Position numbers and translations under genes: made by a program. 38,091 bases of DNA from Clostridia bacterium (GTDB lineage: Bacteria; Bacillota; Clostridia; Lachnospirales; Lachnospiraceae). A model generated the notes under the pieces. It did no database searches, had not been told where the DNA came from, and saw only the letters and a program-made list of their open reading frames with translations. The stretch's first letter is position 1; each line of letters begins with the position of its first letter. Shown here one piece after another: positions 31,019 through 38,091 of the stretch. The stretch covers positions 1 to 38,091 of the forward strand of contig CAJTEN010000039.1 of NCBI GenBank assembly GCA_910575245.1, written 5' to 3'.

Positions 31019-32044
31019 ATGGAATATAGGACACTGGGAAAAGATCTGACAGTATCCGCGGTGGGGCTTGGCTGTATGGGAATGAGCCACGCTTACGGGG
31101 CACCGGCAGATAAAAATGAGATGAAAGAACTGATTGCGGAGGCTGTAGATATCGGATATACATTTTTTGATACGGCGGAAGTTTATGGTACGCCGGAAAA
31201 TCCCCATCACAATGAAGAACTGGTAGGGGAAGCATTGCGGCCGTATCGAAATAAAGTTGTGATAGCGACAAAGTTTGGAATCTATTTTGACATGGAAAGC
31301 AAACAGGTAAATAAACCGCTTCTGCCGGATTCCAGACCGGAGGTTATCCGTGTCTCGGTAGAAAATTCCCTAAAGCGGCTGGGAACTGACCATATCGACC
31401 TGTACTATCAGCACCGCATTGACCCGTTCGTACCGGTTGAGGAGGTGGCGGGCGTCATGCAGGAGCTGATGCAGGAGGGAAAAATTACGCACTGGGGACT
31501 ATCGGAAGCTGACGAGGAAACGATACGCCGCGCCCATGCGGTCTGCCCGGTAACGGCGATCCAGAACTGCTATTCCATGATGGCGCGCTGGCATGAAGTG
31601 TTATTCCCCGTACTGGAGGAATTAAACATTGGTTATGTGGCATTTTCGCCATTGGCAAATGGATTTTTGTCCGCAAGGTATGGGAAAGAGGCTAAGTTTG
31701 ACGCGGGTACGGATTACCGGAGCATGATGCCGCAGTTTACGCCGGAAGCTGTGGAACAGAATCAGAAACTGCTGGAGCTGGTCAGAACGGTTGCGGAAGG
31801 AAAGCACGCCACGCCCGGTCAGATTGCCCTTGCGTGGATGCTTGGGAAAAAACCATATCTGGTGCCAATCCCCGGAACGAGAAAGTCAGACCGCCTGAAA
31901 GAAAATGCGGGGGCATCGGATATTAAGCTGACGGAAAAAGAGATTGCGGTTTTGGATAAACAGCTCGATGCGATGGAAATGTCAGAGGTATTCGGCGGCA
32001 CCAATGCGAGAAGAATTTCTAAGCGGTCAAAAAACACCCGCTAA
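31019..32044 (+). CDS. Aldo-keto reductase (YhdN/AKR13-like)
   Basis: This is a 341-residue enzyme of the longer aldo-keto reductase type. The catalytic tetrad is D51 (FFDTAEVYG), Y56, K85 (IATKFG) and H132 (YYQHRID). The C-terminal MEMSEVFGG is typical of AKR11/13-like bacterial members. It reduces aldehydes or ketones with NADPH; substrate unknown. The start was set at ATG 31019 after GGAGG with 6 bases spacing; the frame reaches 30953 without a ribosome site. The 126 bases upstream include ACCTTTAGGT (30900-30909), a small palindrome that may be regulatory. Confidence 0.9.
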   Translation: MEYRTLGKDLTVSAVGLGCMGMSHAYGAPADKNEMKELIAEAVDIGYTFFDTAEVYGTPENPHHNEELVGEALRPYRNKVVIATKFGIYFDMESKQVNKPLLPDSRPEVIRVSVENSLKRLGTDHIDLYYQHRIDPFVPVEEVAGVMQELMQEGKITHWGLSEADEETIRRAHAVCPVTAIQNCYSMMARWHEVLFPVLEELNIGYVAFSPLANGFLSARYGKEAKFDAGTDYRSMMPQFTPEAVEQNQKLLELVRTVAEGKHATPGQIALAWMLGKKPYLVPIPGTRKSDRLKENAGASDIKLTEKEIAVLDKQLDAMEMSEVFGGTNARRISKRSKNTR

Positions 32045-32054
32045 GAAATTCTAC

Positions 32055-32108
32055 GGTTCCAAAGGGCGGAACCTACTCACATGGAAGAACGCAAAAACAG
32101 CGTTCTTC
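32055..32108. other. Two perfect hairpins between reductase and dehydrogenase genes
   Basis: GGTTCC/GGAACC (32055-32073, 7-base loop) and GAAGAACGC/GCGTTCTTC (32084-32108, 9 bp, 7-base loop). Neither has a T-run. They may be a processing or stability element within the operon. Confidence 0.5.
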
Positions 32109-32155
32109 CCGTATATTGTTATGCTGCTGATGAATATAAAAAGGAGGACATCATA

Positions 32156-33301
32156 ATGAACGAATTTGTTTTCACTTATCCCACAAAAGTATACTTTGGG
32201 CAGAACTCTTTGGAAAAGGCGCTTCGGGCGGAGTTAAACAGACATGGAAAGACAGTGATGCTCGCCTATGGCGGCGCTTCCCTGAAGAAGAACGGCATCT
32301 ATGACAGGGTAAAGGAGCTGCTTGCAAAGGACGGAAAAGAAGTTGTAGATTTTCCGGGCATTATGCCCAACCCTACCTATGCTAAGGTGCAGGAAGGCGC
32401 GGCGTTAGCGAAAGAAAAGGGCGTGGATTTTATCCTCGCGGTAGGCGGAGGCTCCGTCATTGACTGCTGTAAGATCATAGCGGCGCAGGCAAAAACAGAC
32501 AAGGACATCTGGGAAATGGAGTTTTCGGAGGGTAAATTTCCGACGGAGTATCTGCCGATGGGGGCGGTGGTTACCGCTTCCGGCACAGGAGCCGAACAGA
32601 ACTGCGGCGCAGTTATTACCAATGAGGAAAAAGGGATCAAAACCGGTGTGTTCGGCGCATATGCTTCTTTTGCGGTGCTTGATCCGGAACTGACGGCTTC
32701 CGTTCCCGCCATGCAGGTGATCTCCGGCGCTTTCGATACGTTGAGCCATGCGATGGAAACGTATCTTGGCAATTCCGATCAGGACAATGTTTCTGATGAC
32801 TTGGCGCTGGCGGTCATGCGCAATACTGTGGTCAATATGCGCCGTCTGCATGCGGATGTAAATGATATGCAGGCGAGAAGCAATCTGATGTGGGACTCGG
32901 CTATGGCGGAGAACGGGATTCTGAAAGTCGGCAGGGTTACGGACTTTCAGGCGCATCAGATTGAGCACCAGCTTGGAGCGTTTACGGACTGTAACCACGG
33001 GCAGGGGCTTGCGGTGATCCATCCCGCTTATTACAGGCATATTCTGAAGGATGCGGAAGAAAAATTTGAACGGTTTGCAAAAGCTGTATTTGGAAAAGAT
33101 ACAGCAGAGGAGGGAATACAGGCACTCAGCGATTTCATAAAAGAGTGCGGACTTCCGACCAAAATGGGCGAACTGAGGTCAAAGGTGGAGATCACGCCGG
33201 AAGTGCTGCGCAAGGTGGCTGATACCTGCAATGTTATCAAATGCAATCCCCGTGAGCTTGGCAGGAATGAGGTGTATGAGATTTTGATGGAGTGTATGTA
33301 A
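32156..33301 (+). CDS. Iron-type alcohol dehydrogenase
   Basis: This is a 381-residue paralogue of the enzyme at 22401. Nucleotide motif LAVGGGSVIDCCK, and all four expected metal ligands are present: D194 and H198 (FDTLSHAM), H271 (IEHQL) and H281 (DCNHGQGLAV). The family is the NADPH-dependent butanol-dehydrogenase type, acting on aldehydes. AAGGAGG is 8 bases before ATG 32156, which fixes the start although the frame runs back to 32081. Lying between two aldo-keto reductase genes, it likely serves the same carbonyl-reducing pathway. Confidence 0.92.
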   Translation: MNEFVFTYPTKVYFGQNSLEKALRAELNRHGKTVMLAYGGASLKKNGIYDRVKELLAKDGKEVVDFPGIMPNPTYAKVQEGAALAKEKGVDFILAVGGGSVIDCCKIIAAQAKTDKDIWEMEFSEGKFPTEYLPMGAVVTASGTGAEQNCGAVITNEEKGIKTGVFGAYASFAVLDPELTASVPAMQVISGAFDTLSHAMETYLGNSDQDNVSDDLALAVMRNTVVNMRRLHADVNDMQARSNLMWDSAMAENGILKVGRVTDFQAHQIEHQLGAFTDCNHGQGLAVIHPAYYRHILKDAEEKFERFAKAVFGKDTAEEGIQALSDFIKECGLPTKMGELRSKVEITPEVLRKVADTCNVIKCNPRELGRNEVYEILMECM

Positions 33302-33376
33302 CAAAATTGAACAAGTTCGATTGTGAGATTTGCTATGTAATCTCGGTTAAAAAGTATAAAAAAGGAGAAGTCGATA

Positions 33377-34231
33377 ATGAGTGAACAGAAATATGTGAAA
33401 CTAAATAACGGTGTGGAAATGCCCGTAGCAGGCATCGGAACTTTCCTGTTAAGCCCGGATGAAGCGGAGGCTTCCGTATTAAGCGCGCTGCAGGGTGGTT
33501 ATCGTCTGATTGATACGGCAAATGCCTATGTGAATGAGAAGGCTGTGGGCAGGGCTATGAAAAAGTCCGGCGTGCCCAGAGAGGAAATCTTTCTGGAAAC
33601 TAAGATTTGGCCGGCGTTCTATGAGCAGGAGGACGCAGTGGAAAAAACGCTTCAAAGGCTGGATACCGATTACATTGACCTGCTTTTGATCCACCAGCCT
33701 GCGGGCAATTATCTGGCGGGCTACCGGCTGATGGAGAAGGCTTATAAAGAGGGAAAGGTGAAAGCCATCGGACTGTCCAATTTCAACAAAGAGCAGATTC
33801 AGGAAATCCTGAATATCTGTGAAGTAAAGCCTGCCATCCTGCAGACGGAAGTGCATCCTTATTTTCAGGAGAAGGAACTGAAAGCGTTTCTGAATAAGGA
33901 GGGCATGGTAATTCAGGCGTGGTATCCGCTCGGACATGGCGACAAGGCATTGACCAGCGAGCCGGTATTCACAAAACTGGCTGAAAAATATGGAAAGAGC
34001 AATGAGCAGGTTATTCTGCGCTGGCATATTCAGGCGGGCAATATTGTGATTCCCGGTTCCAAGAACCCGGATCATATCCGCGATAATTTTGACCTGTTTG
34101 ATTTTGCACTGACGGATGAGGAGATGGCACAGGTGGCGGCTGTTGATAAGAATAAGAGATATTATACGAGTACGCCCCAGATGCTTGAAGGGTATGTGAA
34201 GATGGTGCCGGATGTAGACGGGCAGAAATAA
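33377..34231 (+). CDS. Aldo-keto reductase (AKR5-like)
   Basis: This is a 284-residue enzyme of the diketogluconate-reductase-like type. The tetrad is D46 (RLIDTANAY), Y51, K76 (ETKIW) and H106 (LLLIHQP). PGSKNPDHIRDN is the adenosine-phosphate-binding end, supporting NADPH. AAAGGAG lies upstream of ATG 33377. It is similar in design to the enzyme at 36207 but differs throughout, so the two are old paralogues rather than a recent duplication. Confidence 0.92.
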   Translation: MSEQKYVKLNNGVEMPVAGIGTFLLSPDEAEASVLSALQGGYRLIDTANAYVNEKAVGRAMKKSGVPREEIFLETKIWPAFYEQEDAVEKTLQRLDTDYIDLLLIHQPAGNYLAGYRLMEKAYKEGKVKAIGLSNFNKEQIQEILNICEVKPAILQTEVHPYFQEKELKAFLNKEGMVIQAWYPLGHGDKALTSEPVFTKLAEKYGKSNEQVILRWHIQAGNIVIPGSKNPDHIRDNFDLFDFALTDEEMAQVAAVDKNKRYYTSTPQMLEGYVKMVPDVDGQK

Positions 34232-34265
34232 GTATTTGTACCGTAAGTTGTAACGGGGAGAGGCT

Positions 34266-35723
34266 ATGGTAAAAAAGATTTTGATATTTTTTTCAATGGG
34301 ATTATTCGCACTTGGCATGGCAGGATGTTCTTCATCCGGTCATGCCGGTTCAGCTTCCGTGCAGACGGGACCGGCGGAGGAACTGCCAGAGCAGGAGGTC
34401 ATGTGCGCCATCCGCATAAGGTTGGGAGATGCGGTTTTAGACGGCGTATTATATGATAATCCGACAGCACAGGGGTTTGCCGAAATGCTCCCGGTCACAA
34501 CAGAAACATGGCATGCCGCGCCGGGGTTTGCGAGGGCTTTTGACCTGCCGGCGCAGATTGCCGAGAAAGGTGAACCGGGATACGGATATGAACCTGGTTC
34601 GCTGGCCTATTGGGATGAAGGACCGTCCATTGCGATGATTTACGCGGCAAGCCGCAGGGAAACGGTGGTGTCTGTTGTACCAATCGGGAAGATGACATCA
34701 GATGCTTCCATGCTTGAGGAATATGAAGATATCATTACCATTGAGCTTGTGGAAGATGAGGAGTCGCTGTCCGGGACTGGCGGTACGTTGACGGAAAACA
34801 GCGGTGGAATGACAGAGAACGGGGGTGTGGCAGGAGGGAATGAGACTGTGTTTACGGCGGATACAAAGGTGTGGGATGTGATCCATGATCCGGTGTTTGG
34901 GGATTATGGACGACTAATCTTTCCTGCCGACAGATCGATCAGTGACAGCCTGACCTTGGGGGATGTGGGAAATATCCTCACATGGTATTCCTATGTCAGT
35001 CCCGAGAGGACGGTTGAGATAGCAAATTATCTGAGAGAACAGGCGGCATTGGGAGAACAGATTTTTTATGACATTTACACGGAGGAGGAAAAGGCGGCGG
35101 ACCCGGCGAAAGAGGATACCGGTTTGTTCTTTTTCCGTGGAACGCCCGGTGAAAAATTTGCCGTTACCAATGCGGGCGGCGGGTTTGTTTATGTGGCTGC
35201 CATGCACGACAGCTTTCCCCATGCGCTGGAGTTGTCGAAAAAGGGCTATAATGCCTTTGCGCTCATCTATCGCCCAGGCGCGCAGACGGCCTGCGAGGAT
35301 CTGGCGAGGGCAATCGCTTTTATCCATGAAAATGCGGAAGAATTGGGAGTGGACGTGTCCGATTATTCCCTTTGGGGCGGCTCTGCGGGCGCGCGCATGG
35401 CGGCATGGATTGGAAGCTATGGAACGGCTGCATTTGGCGAGGTGGATTATCCGAAACCGGGCGCCGTTATCATGCAGTATACGGGGTTGTCAGAGGTGAC
35501 AGGAGCGGAACCGCCTACTTATGTGTGTGTCGGTACGAGTGACGGGATTGCTTACTACGGGATTATGGAAGAGCGGATCAGTCGGATACAGGCGCAGGGA
35601 ACGAATGCTGAGATAGAGGTTTTTGAGGGATTACCGCATGGATTCGGACTGGGAGAGGGAACTGTGGCGGAAGGCTGGTTTGACAATGCGGTGCAGTTTT
35701 GGGAAGACAATATGGAGAAATAA
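34266..35723 (+). CDS. Cyclophilin-like / esterase fusion lipoprotein
   Basis: This is a 485-residue lipoprotein (lipobox MAGC, Cys 21). A cyclophilin-like beta-barrel domain is at about 47-162 (IRIRLGDAVLDGVLYDNPTA, PGSLAYWDEGPSIAMIY, VVPIGKM). A Gly/Glu/Asn-rich linker follows, then an alpha/beta-hydrolase at about 285-485: NAGGGFVYV, WGGSAGARM (S373), GTSDGIAY (D426) and GLPHGFG (H458). The hydrolase is related to the C-terminal half of the flavodoxin fusion at 29273, so the same enzyme has been joined to two different partner domains in one cluster. GGGGAGAGG precedes ATG 34266. Confidence 0.87.
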   Translation: MVKKILIFFSMGLFALGMAGCSSSGHAGSASVQTGPAEELPEQEVMCAIRIRLGDAVLDGVLYDNPTAQGFAEMLPVTTETWHAAPGFARAFDLPAQIAEKGEPGYGYEPGSLAYWDEGPSIAMIYAASRRETVVSVVPIGKMTSDASMLEEYEDIITIELVEDEESLSGTGGTLTENSGGMTENGGVAGGNETVFTADTKVWDVIHDPVFGDYGRLIFPADRSISDSLTLGDVGNILTWYSYVSPERTVEIANYLREQAALGEQIFYDIYTEEEKAADPAKEDTGLFFFRGTPGEKFAVTNAGGGFVYVAAMHDSFPHALELSKKGYNAFALIYRPGAQTACEDLARAIAFIHENAEELGVDVSDYSLWGGSAGARMAAWIGSYGTAAFGEVDYPKPGAVIMQYTGLSEVTGAEPPTYVCVGTSDGIAYYGIMEERISRIQAQGTNAEIEVFEGLPHGFGLGEGTVAEGWFDNAVQFWEDNMEK

Positions 35724-35773
35724 CGAGGAAAATACCCGTTGTAGCATTACGGTATTTTTGCAGGAGGAGAAGC

Positions 35774-36136
35774 ATGAAAGACAAAGTTATCGAACAGTCA
35801 CAAAAATTTTGGCAGTCATTAGAGAAGGCGGATTCCAAAGGAATGCGCGAAGTCTGTGATCCGGACTGCTGGTTTGTCCACATCGGCATGAGCTGCGGTT
35901 TGGATGAAGAAATGGAGGCTTTTGATAAAAAGATTTTCCAGCCTACCCAAATTGATATTCACGGGCAGGAAGTCAGAGAATGGGGCGATACCTCTGTCTG
36001 CATGACAGATGTGGATTACAGTCTGCTTTTGGGCGGTAAAGAGACTACTCACCATTTTATGACCACGGAGGTTTACCAAAACCGGAACGGGGAATGGAAA
36101 CTGATCCAGTTTACCTTTACCGCACTGGTAAACTGA
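35774..36136 (+). CDS. NTF2-like (SnoaL/DUF4440-type) protein
   Basis: This is a 120-residue protein of the NTF2-like fold: an N-terminal helix (VIEQSQKFWQSLEKADSKGM), CDPDCWFVHIG, and C-terminal strands HHFMTTEVYQNRNGEWKLIQFTF. Members are small isomerase- or hydratase-like enzymes, or binding proteins. AGGAGG is 6 bases before ATG 35774; the frame upstream belongs to no gene. Cytosolic, no signal peptide. Confidence 0.8.
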   Translation: MKDKVIEQSQKFWQSLEKADSKGMREVCDPDCWFVHIGMSCGLDEEMEAFDKKIFQPTQIDIHGQEVREWGDTSVCMTDVDYSLLLGGKETTHHFMTTEVYQNRNGEWKLIQFTFTALVN

Positions 36137-36206
36137 TTCTGTATTTTCCGCATGCAGAACATAAGGGACTCTCTAAACAAGAATCATATGACAGGAGGAA
36201 AATATC

Positions 36207-37070
36207 ATGGAATTTTTAACACTGAACACAGGAACAAAAATGCCGCTTGAGGGATTTGGCGTATTCCAGATTCCGGATGCGGCGCAGTGCGAGCAGGTTG
36301 TATATGACGCGATAAAGACCGGTTACAGACTGCTTGATACGGCGGCATCCTACATGAATGAGGAAGCAGTCGGCAAAGGTGTAAAGAGGGCGGTTGCGGA
36401 CGGGCTGGCTACAAGGGAAGAACTTTTCATCACTACAAAGGTATGGGTGCAGGATGCAAAAAGCGAAGAAACGGCATATGAGGCTGTCAAGTCATCCTTA
36501 GCAAAGCTGGATATGTCCTATGTTGATCTCATCCTGCTTCATCAGCCTATGGGAGATTATTTTGCGGCATATCGCGGGATTGAGAAGGCCTATAAGGAAG
36601 GGCTTGCAAAGGCTGTGGGCGTGGCAAACTTTTATCCGGCAATCCTTGCCAATCTTTGTGAAAACGTAGATGTGATTCCTGCCGTCAATCAGGTAGAACT
36701 GCATCCGTTCTTTGTGCAGGCAAAAGCCCTTGAAAATATGAAAGCATATGGCGTGGCGCCGCAGGCATGGGGACCGCTGGCAGAAGGCAGGCATGGCATC
36801 TTTACCGATCCGGAACTTGTGGAGATTGGGAAAAAATACGGCAAGAGTGCGGCGCAGGTCGTTTTGAAATGGAATGTACAGCGCGGCGTGTCCATTATTC
36901 CGAAATCGGTGCATGTGGAAAGGATGGAGCAGAATATCGACATTTGGGATTTTACGCTTACGGATGACGAGATGGCGAAGATTGCGGCAAAAGACCTGGG
37001 ACACAGTGAGATTGTCAACCATGATGACCCGGCGTTTGTCAAAATGCTCTGCGGAAGGAACATTCACTGA
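36207..37070 (+). CDS. Aldo-keto reductase (AKR5-like)
   Basis: This is a 287-residue enzyme. The tetrad is D44 (RLLDTAASY), Y49, K78 (ITTKVW) and H112 (ILLHQP). IPKSVHVERMEQN marks the NADPH-phosphate site. AGGAGG precedes ATG 36207. It is the third aldo-keto reductase of the cluster, between the NTF2-like and carboxymuconolactone-decarboxylase-like genes. Substrate unknown. Confidence 0.92.
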   Translation: MEFLTLNTGTKMPLEGFGVFQIPDAAQCEQVVYDAIKTGYRLLDTAASYMNEEAVGKGVKRAVADGLATREELFITTKVWVQDAKSEETAYEAVKSSLAKLDMSYVDLILLHQPMGDYFAAYRGIEKAYKEGLAKAVGVANFYPAILANLCENVDVIPAVNQVELHPFFVQAKALENMKAYGVAPQAWGPLAEGRHGIFTDPELVEIGKKYGKSAAQVVLKWNVQRGVSIIPKSVHVERMEQNIDIWDFTLTDDEMAKIAAKDLGHSEIVNHDDPAFVKMLCGRNIH

Positions 37071-37186
37071 GCCAAAGGGCGCTTTAGGAAAATACAGATG
37101 TGGACGCAAGACATTGGCACAATGTTCTGCGAACTGAAACAGGAAAGCATGAAGAAATATTAAAAAGGGAAAGGCGGTAGGAATTT

Positions 37187-37513
37187 ATGGCAAAAAAGCA
37201 GACAGCAGGAAGGGACAGACTGGGAGATTTGGCACCTAAATTTGCGGAATTAAATGATGATATTTTATTTGGGGAGGTATGGTCGAGGGAGGAACAGCTT
37301 TCAGCAAGGGACCGGAGTATGATCACTATTGCGGCGCTCTTTTCAGCAGGATTGTACCCGCAGTTAAAATCCCATCTGGTACTTGGAAAGGAACATGGAA
37401 TTACAAAGGAAGAAGCGGTGGAAATCGTGACACAACTTGCGTTTTACTGCGGCTGGCCGAAAGCATGGAGTACATTTCCAATGATTCAGGAAGTATATGG
37501 AACAGAAGATTAA
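37187..37513 (+). CDS. Carboxymuconolactone decarboxylase-like protein
   Basis: This is a 108-residue helical protein: LAPKFAELNDDILFGEVWSR, LSARDRSMITIAALFSAG, KSHLVLGKEHGITKEEAVEIV and a terminal FYCGWPKAWS. This is the CMD/AhpD-like fold. Peroxidase members use CxxC, but here only one Cys (YCGW) is present, so peroxidase activity is unlikely and an isomerase or decarboxylase type role is possible. AAAGGCGG lies upstream of ATG 37187. Confidence 0.88.
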   Translation: MAKKQTAGRDRLGDLAPKFAELNDDILFGEVWSREEQLSARDRSMITIAALFSAGLYPQLKSHLVLGKEHGITKEEAVEIVTQLAFYCGWPKAWSTFPMIQEVYGTED

Positions 37514-37639
37514 TCCCGAGGAGAGCAGACTCTGCTGGCAACATTCGGTAGAAAGGGTCAGTTAGGAATATCTGGCGAAAGAAGATGAGCGAAGCTGTGA
37601 AAAACTGACGGAACAATATGGATCAGTTATAAACTTAAG

Positions 37640-37691
37640 GTATAAACTGATGAACAAATCGAGACTTCTTATGAAGTCTCGATTTTTCTAT
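37640..37691 (+). promoter_or_regulatory. Leader cassette copy 2: TATAAACTGA box plus intrinsic terminator
   Basis: GTATAAACTGATGAAC is followed by a perfect 12-bp hairpin, AATCGAGACTTC-TTAT-GAAGTCTCGATT (37657-37684), and TTTTT. It matches the cassette at 22319-22370 over its length. The one mismatched stem pair of copy 1 (A-C) is a proper A-T pair here, so the structure itself appears conserved. Confidence 0.65.
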
Positions 37692-37728
37692 AATAAAGGA
37701 AAGAATTTTTTAGAAAGGAATGTTGAGG

Positions 37729-38040
37729 ATGGAGAATAGAAAGAAATTAGGGGCAATTTTAATCGGTGTGGTTCTTGCATTACAAACAGCAGGCTGTGGA
37801 AAGACGGAACCGCCTGTAAACGGCGGCAGTGCGCAGAACGATATTCCTGCCTCTGAGGAAACGGGTCAGAGCAGTGTGGGAGCTCAAGGGAATACTTCTG
37901 GAAAAATATCCGATGAAGACCTGCAACAAAGTGAAATGACCGATGCAGAAAATACAGAGAACACAGGTGAAAGCAAAGTTTTGGTTGCTTATTGTCTGTA
38001 TAAGGGGGTTAAAACCCTCGCCTTAAGGCGAAGCCTTTAG
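37729..38040 (+). pseudogene. Flavodoxin lipoprotein gene cut by an insertion
   Basis: ATG 37729 is preceded by AAAGGA (9 bases); ATG 37720 is too close to it. The product begins as a lipoprotein (VVLALQTAGC, Cys 23) with a Ser/Glu/Thr-rich spacer, then the first flavodoxin strand, SKVLVAY, homologous to SNILIAYFS in the protein at 29273. Directly after Tyr (about 37992) the sequence changes to hairpin-rich DNA and the frame ends at TAG 38038-38040. The flavodoxin domain is lost, so only a lipidated tail could be made. The remainder of the gene may lie beyond the window on the far side of the insertion. Confidence 0.7.
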
Positions 38041-38091
38041 GTTAACCCCATAGCTCCAGGTTTAGAAAGAATGAAAAGAGAGATACTAAGC
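37993..38091 (+). mobile_element. Left end of a probable IS200/IS605-type element (partial)
   Basis: GGGGTTAA (38005-38012) pairs with TTAACCCC (38042-38049), enclosing CGCCTTAAGGCG (38019-38030). This compact structure lies a few bases inside the point where the flavodoxin gene breaks off. A possible transposase start, ATG 38071 (MKREILS), follows before the window ends. Subterminal hairpins and a transposase start close to the left end are features of IS200/IS605. The transposase itself is outside the window, so the family is inferred. Confidence 0.45.

Overview
The window reads as DNA from a gut Firmicute, most likely a Lachnospiraceae member (Blautia/Enterocloster-like clostridia). This rests on AGGAGG-type ribosome sites, an integrase/DUF3173 pair typical of Firmicute integrative elements, DUF5688 and DUF6809-like small proteins, and short clostridial lipoproteins with LxGC or LxAC lipoboxes. 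No rRNA, tRNA or CRISPR array was seen. Both window edges carry compact hairpins that look like ends of an IS200/IS605-type element, and the outermost gene at each edge is truncated against them.

Region 1 (1 to about 6200) is A+T-rich and defence-like. It holds an N-terminally truncated RecG-like ATP-binding regulator, a large primase-helicase-PLD protein of the TOTE-conflict type whose 5' end is frameshifted at a G5 tract, an ArsC/Spx-family thioredoxin-fold protein, and an unrecognised protein with a second in-frame ribosome site before its Asn-rich tail.

Region 2 (about 6200 to 21300) is the recombination, replication and partition module of an integrative element. A tyrosine recombinase and DUF3173 protein read leftward. 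A divergent promoter then opens a structured leader of about 500 nt with tandem terminators. Rightward genes encode a DUF932-like protein, DUF5688, a YqaJ-type exonuclease, DUF4406, a RecD2-type helicase (broken at an A7 tract), a Cys-rich protein, a methylase-like protein without an NPPY motif, a putative single-strand annealing protein, a DnaG-like primase and a ParM/ParR-type pair. An XRE repressor with two identical 15-bp operators and a DUF6809-like gene follow. Several of these genes have strong RNA hairpins just upstream; the one before the primase is a three-way junction followed by three more hairpins. No conjugation genes are visible, so the element is only partly seen or is decayed.

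Region 3 (about 21400 to 38000) is a rightward redox and hydrolase cluster behind a LysR regulator. It contains two iron-type alcohol dehydrogenases, three aldo-keto reductases, four lipoproteins or membrane-anchored proteins with flavodoxin domains (one truncated), four predicted exported alpha/beta-hydrolase domains, a DUF362 lipoprotein, an ArsP-like permease, an NTF2-like protein and a carboxymuconolactone-decarboxylase-like protein. Two proteins fuse an exported flavodoxin to an esterase and a third fuses a cyclophilin-like domain to a related esterase. The most interesting hypothesis here is a cell-surface flavodoxin/esterase system that attacks an external substrate, with cytosolic reductases handling the released carbonyl. 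The chemistry and substrate are inferred, not shown.
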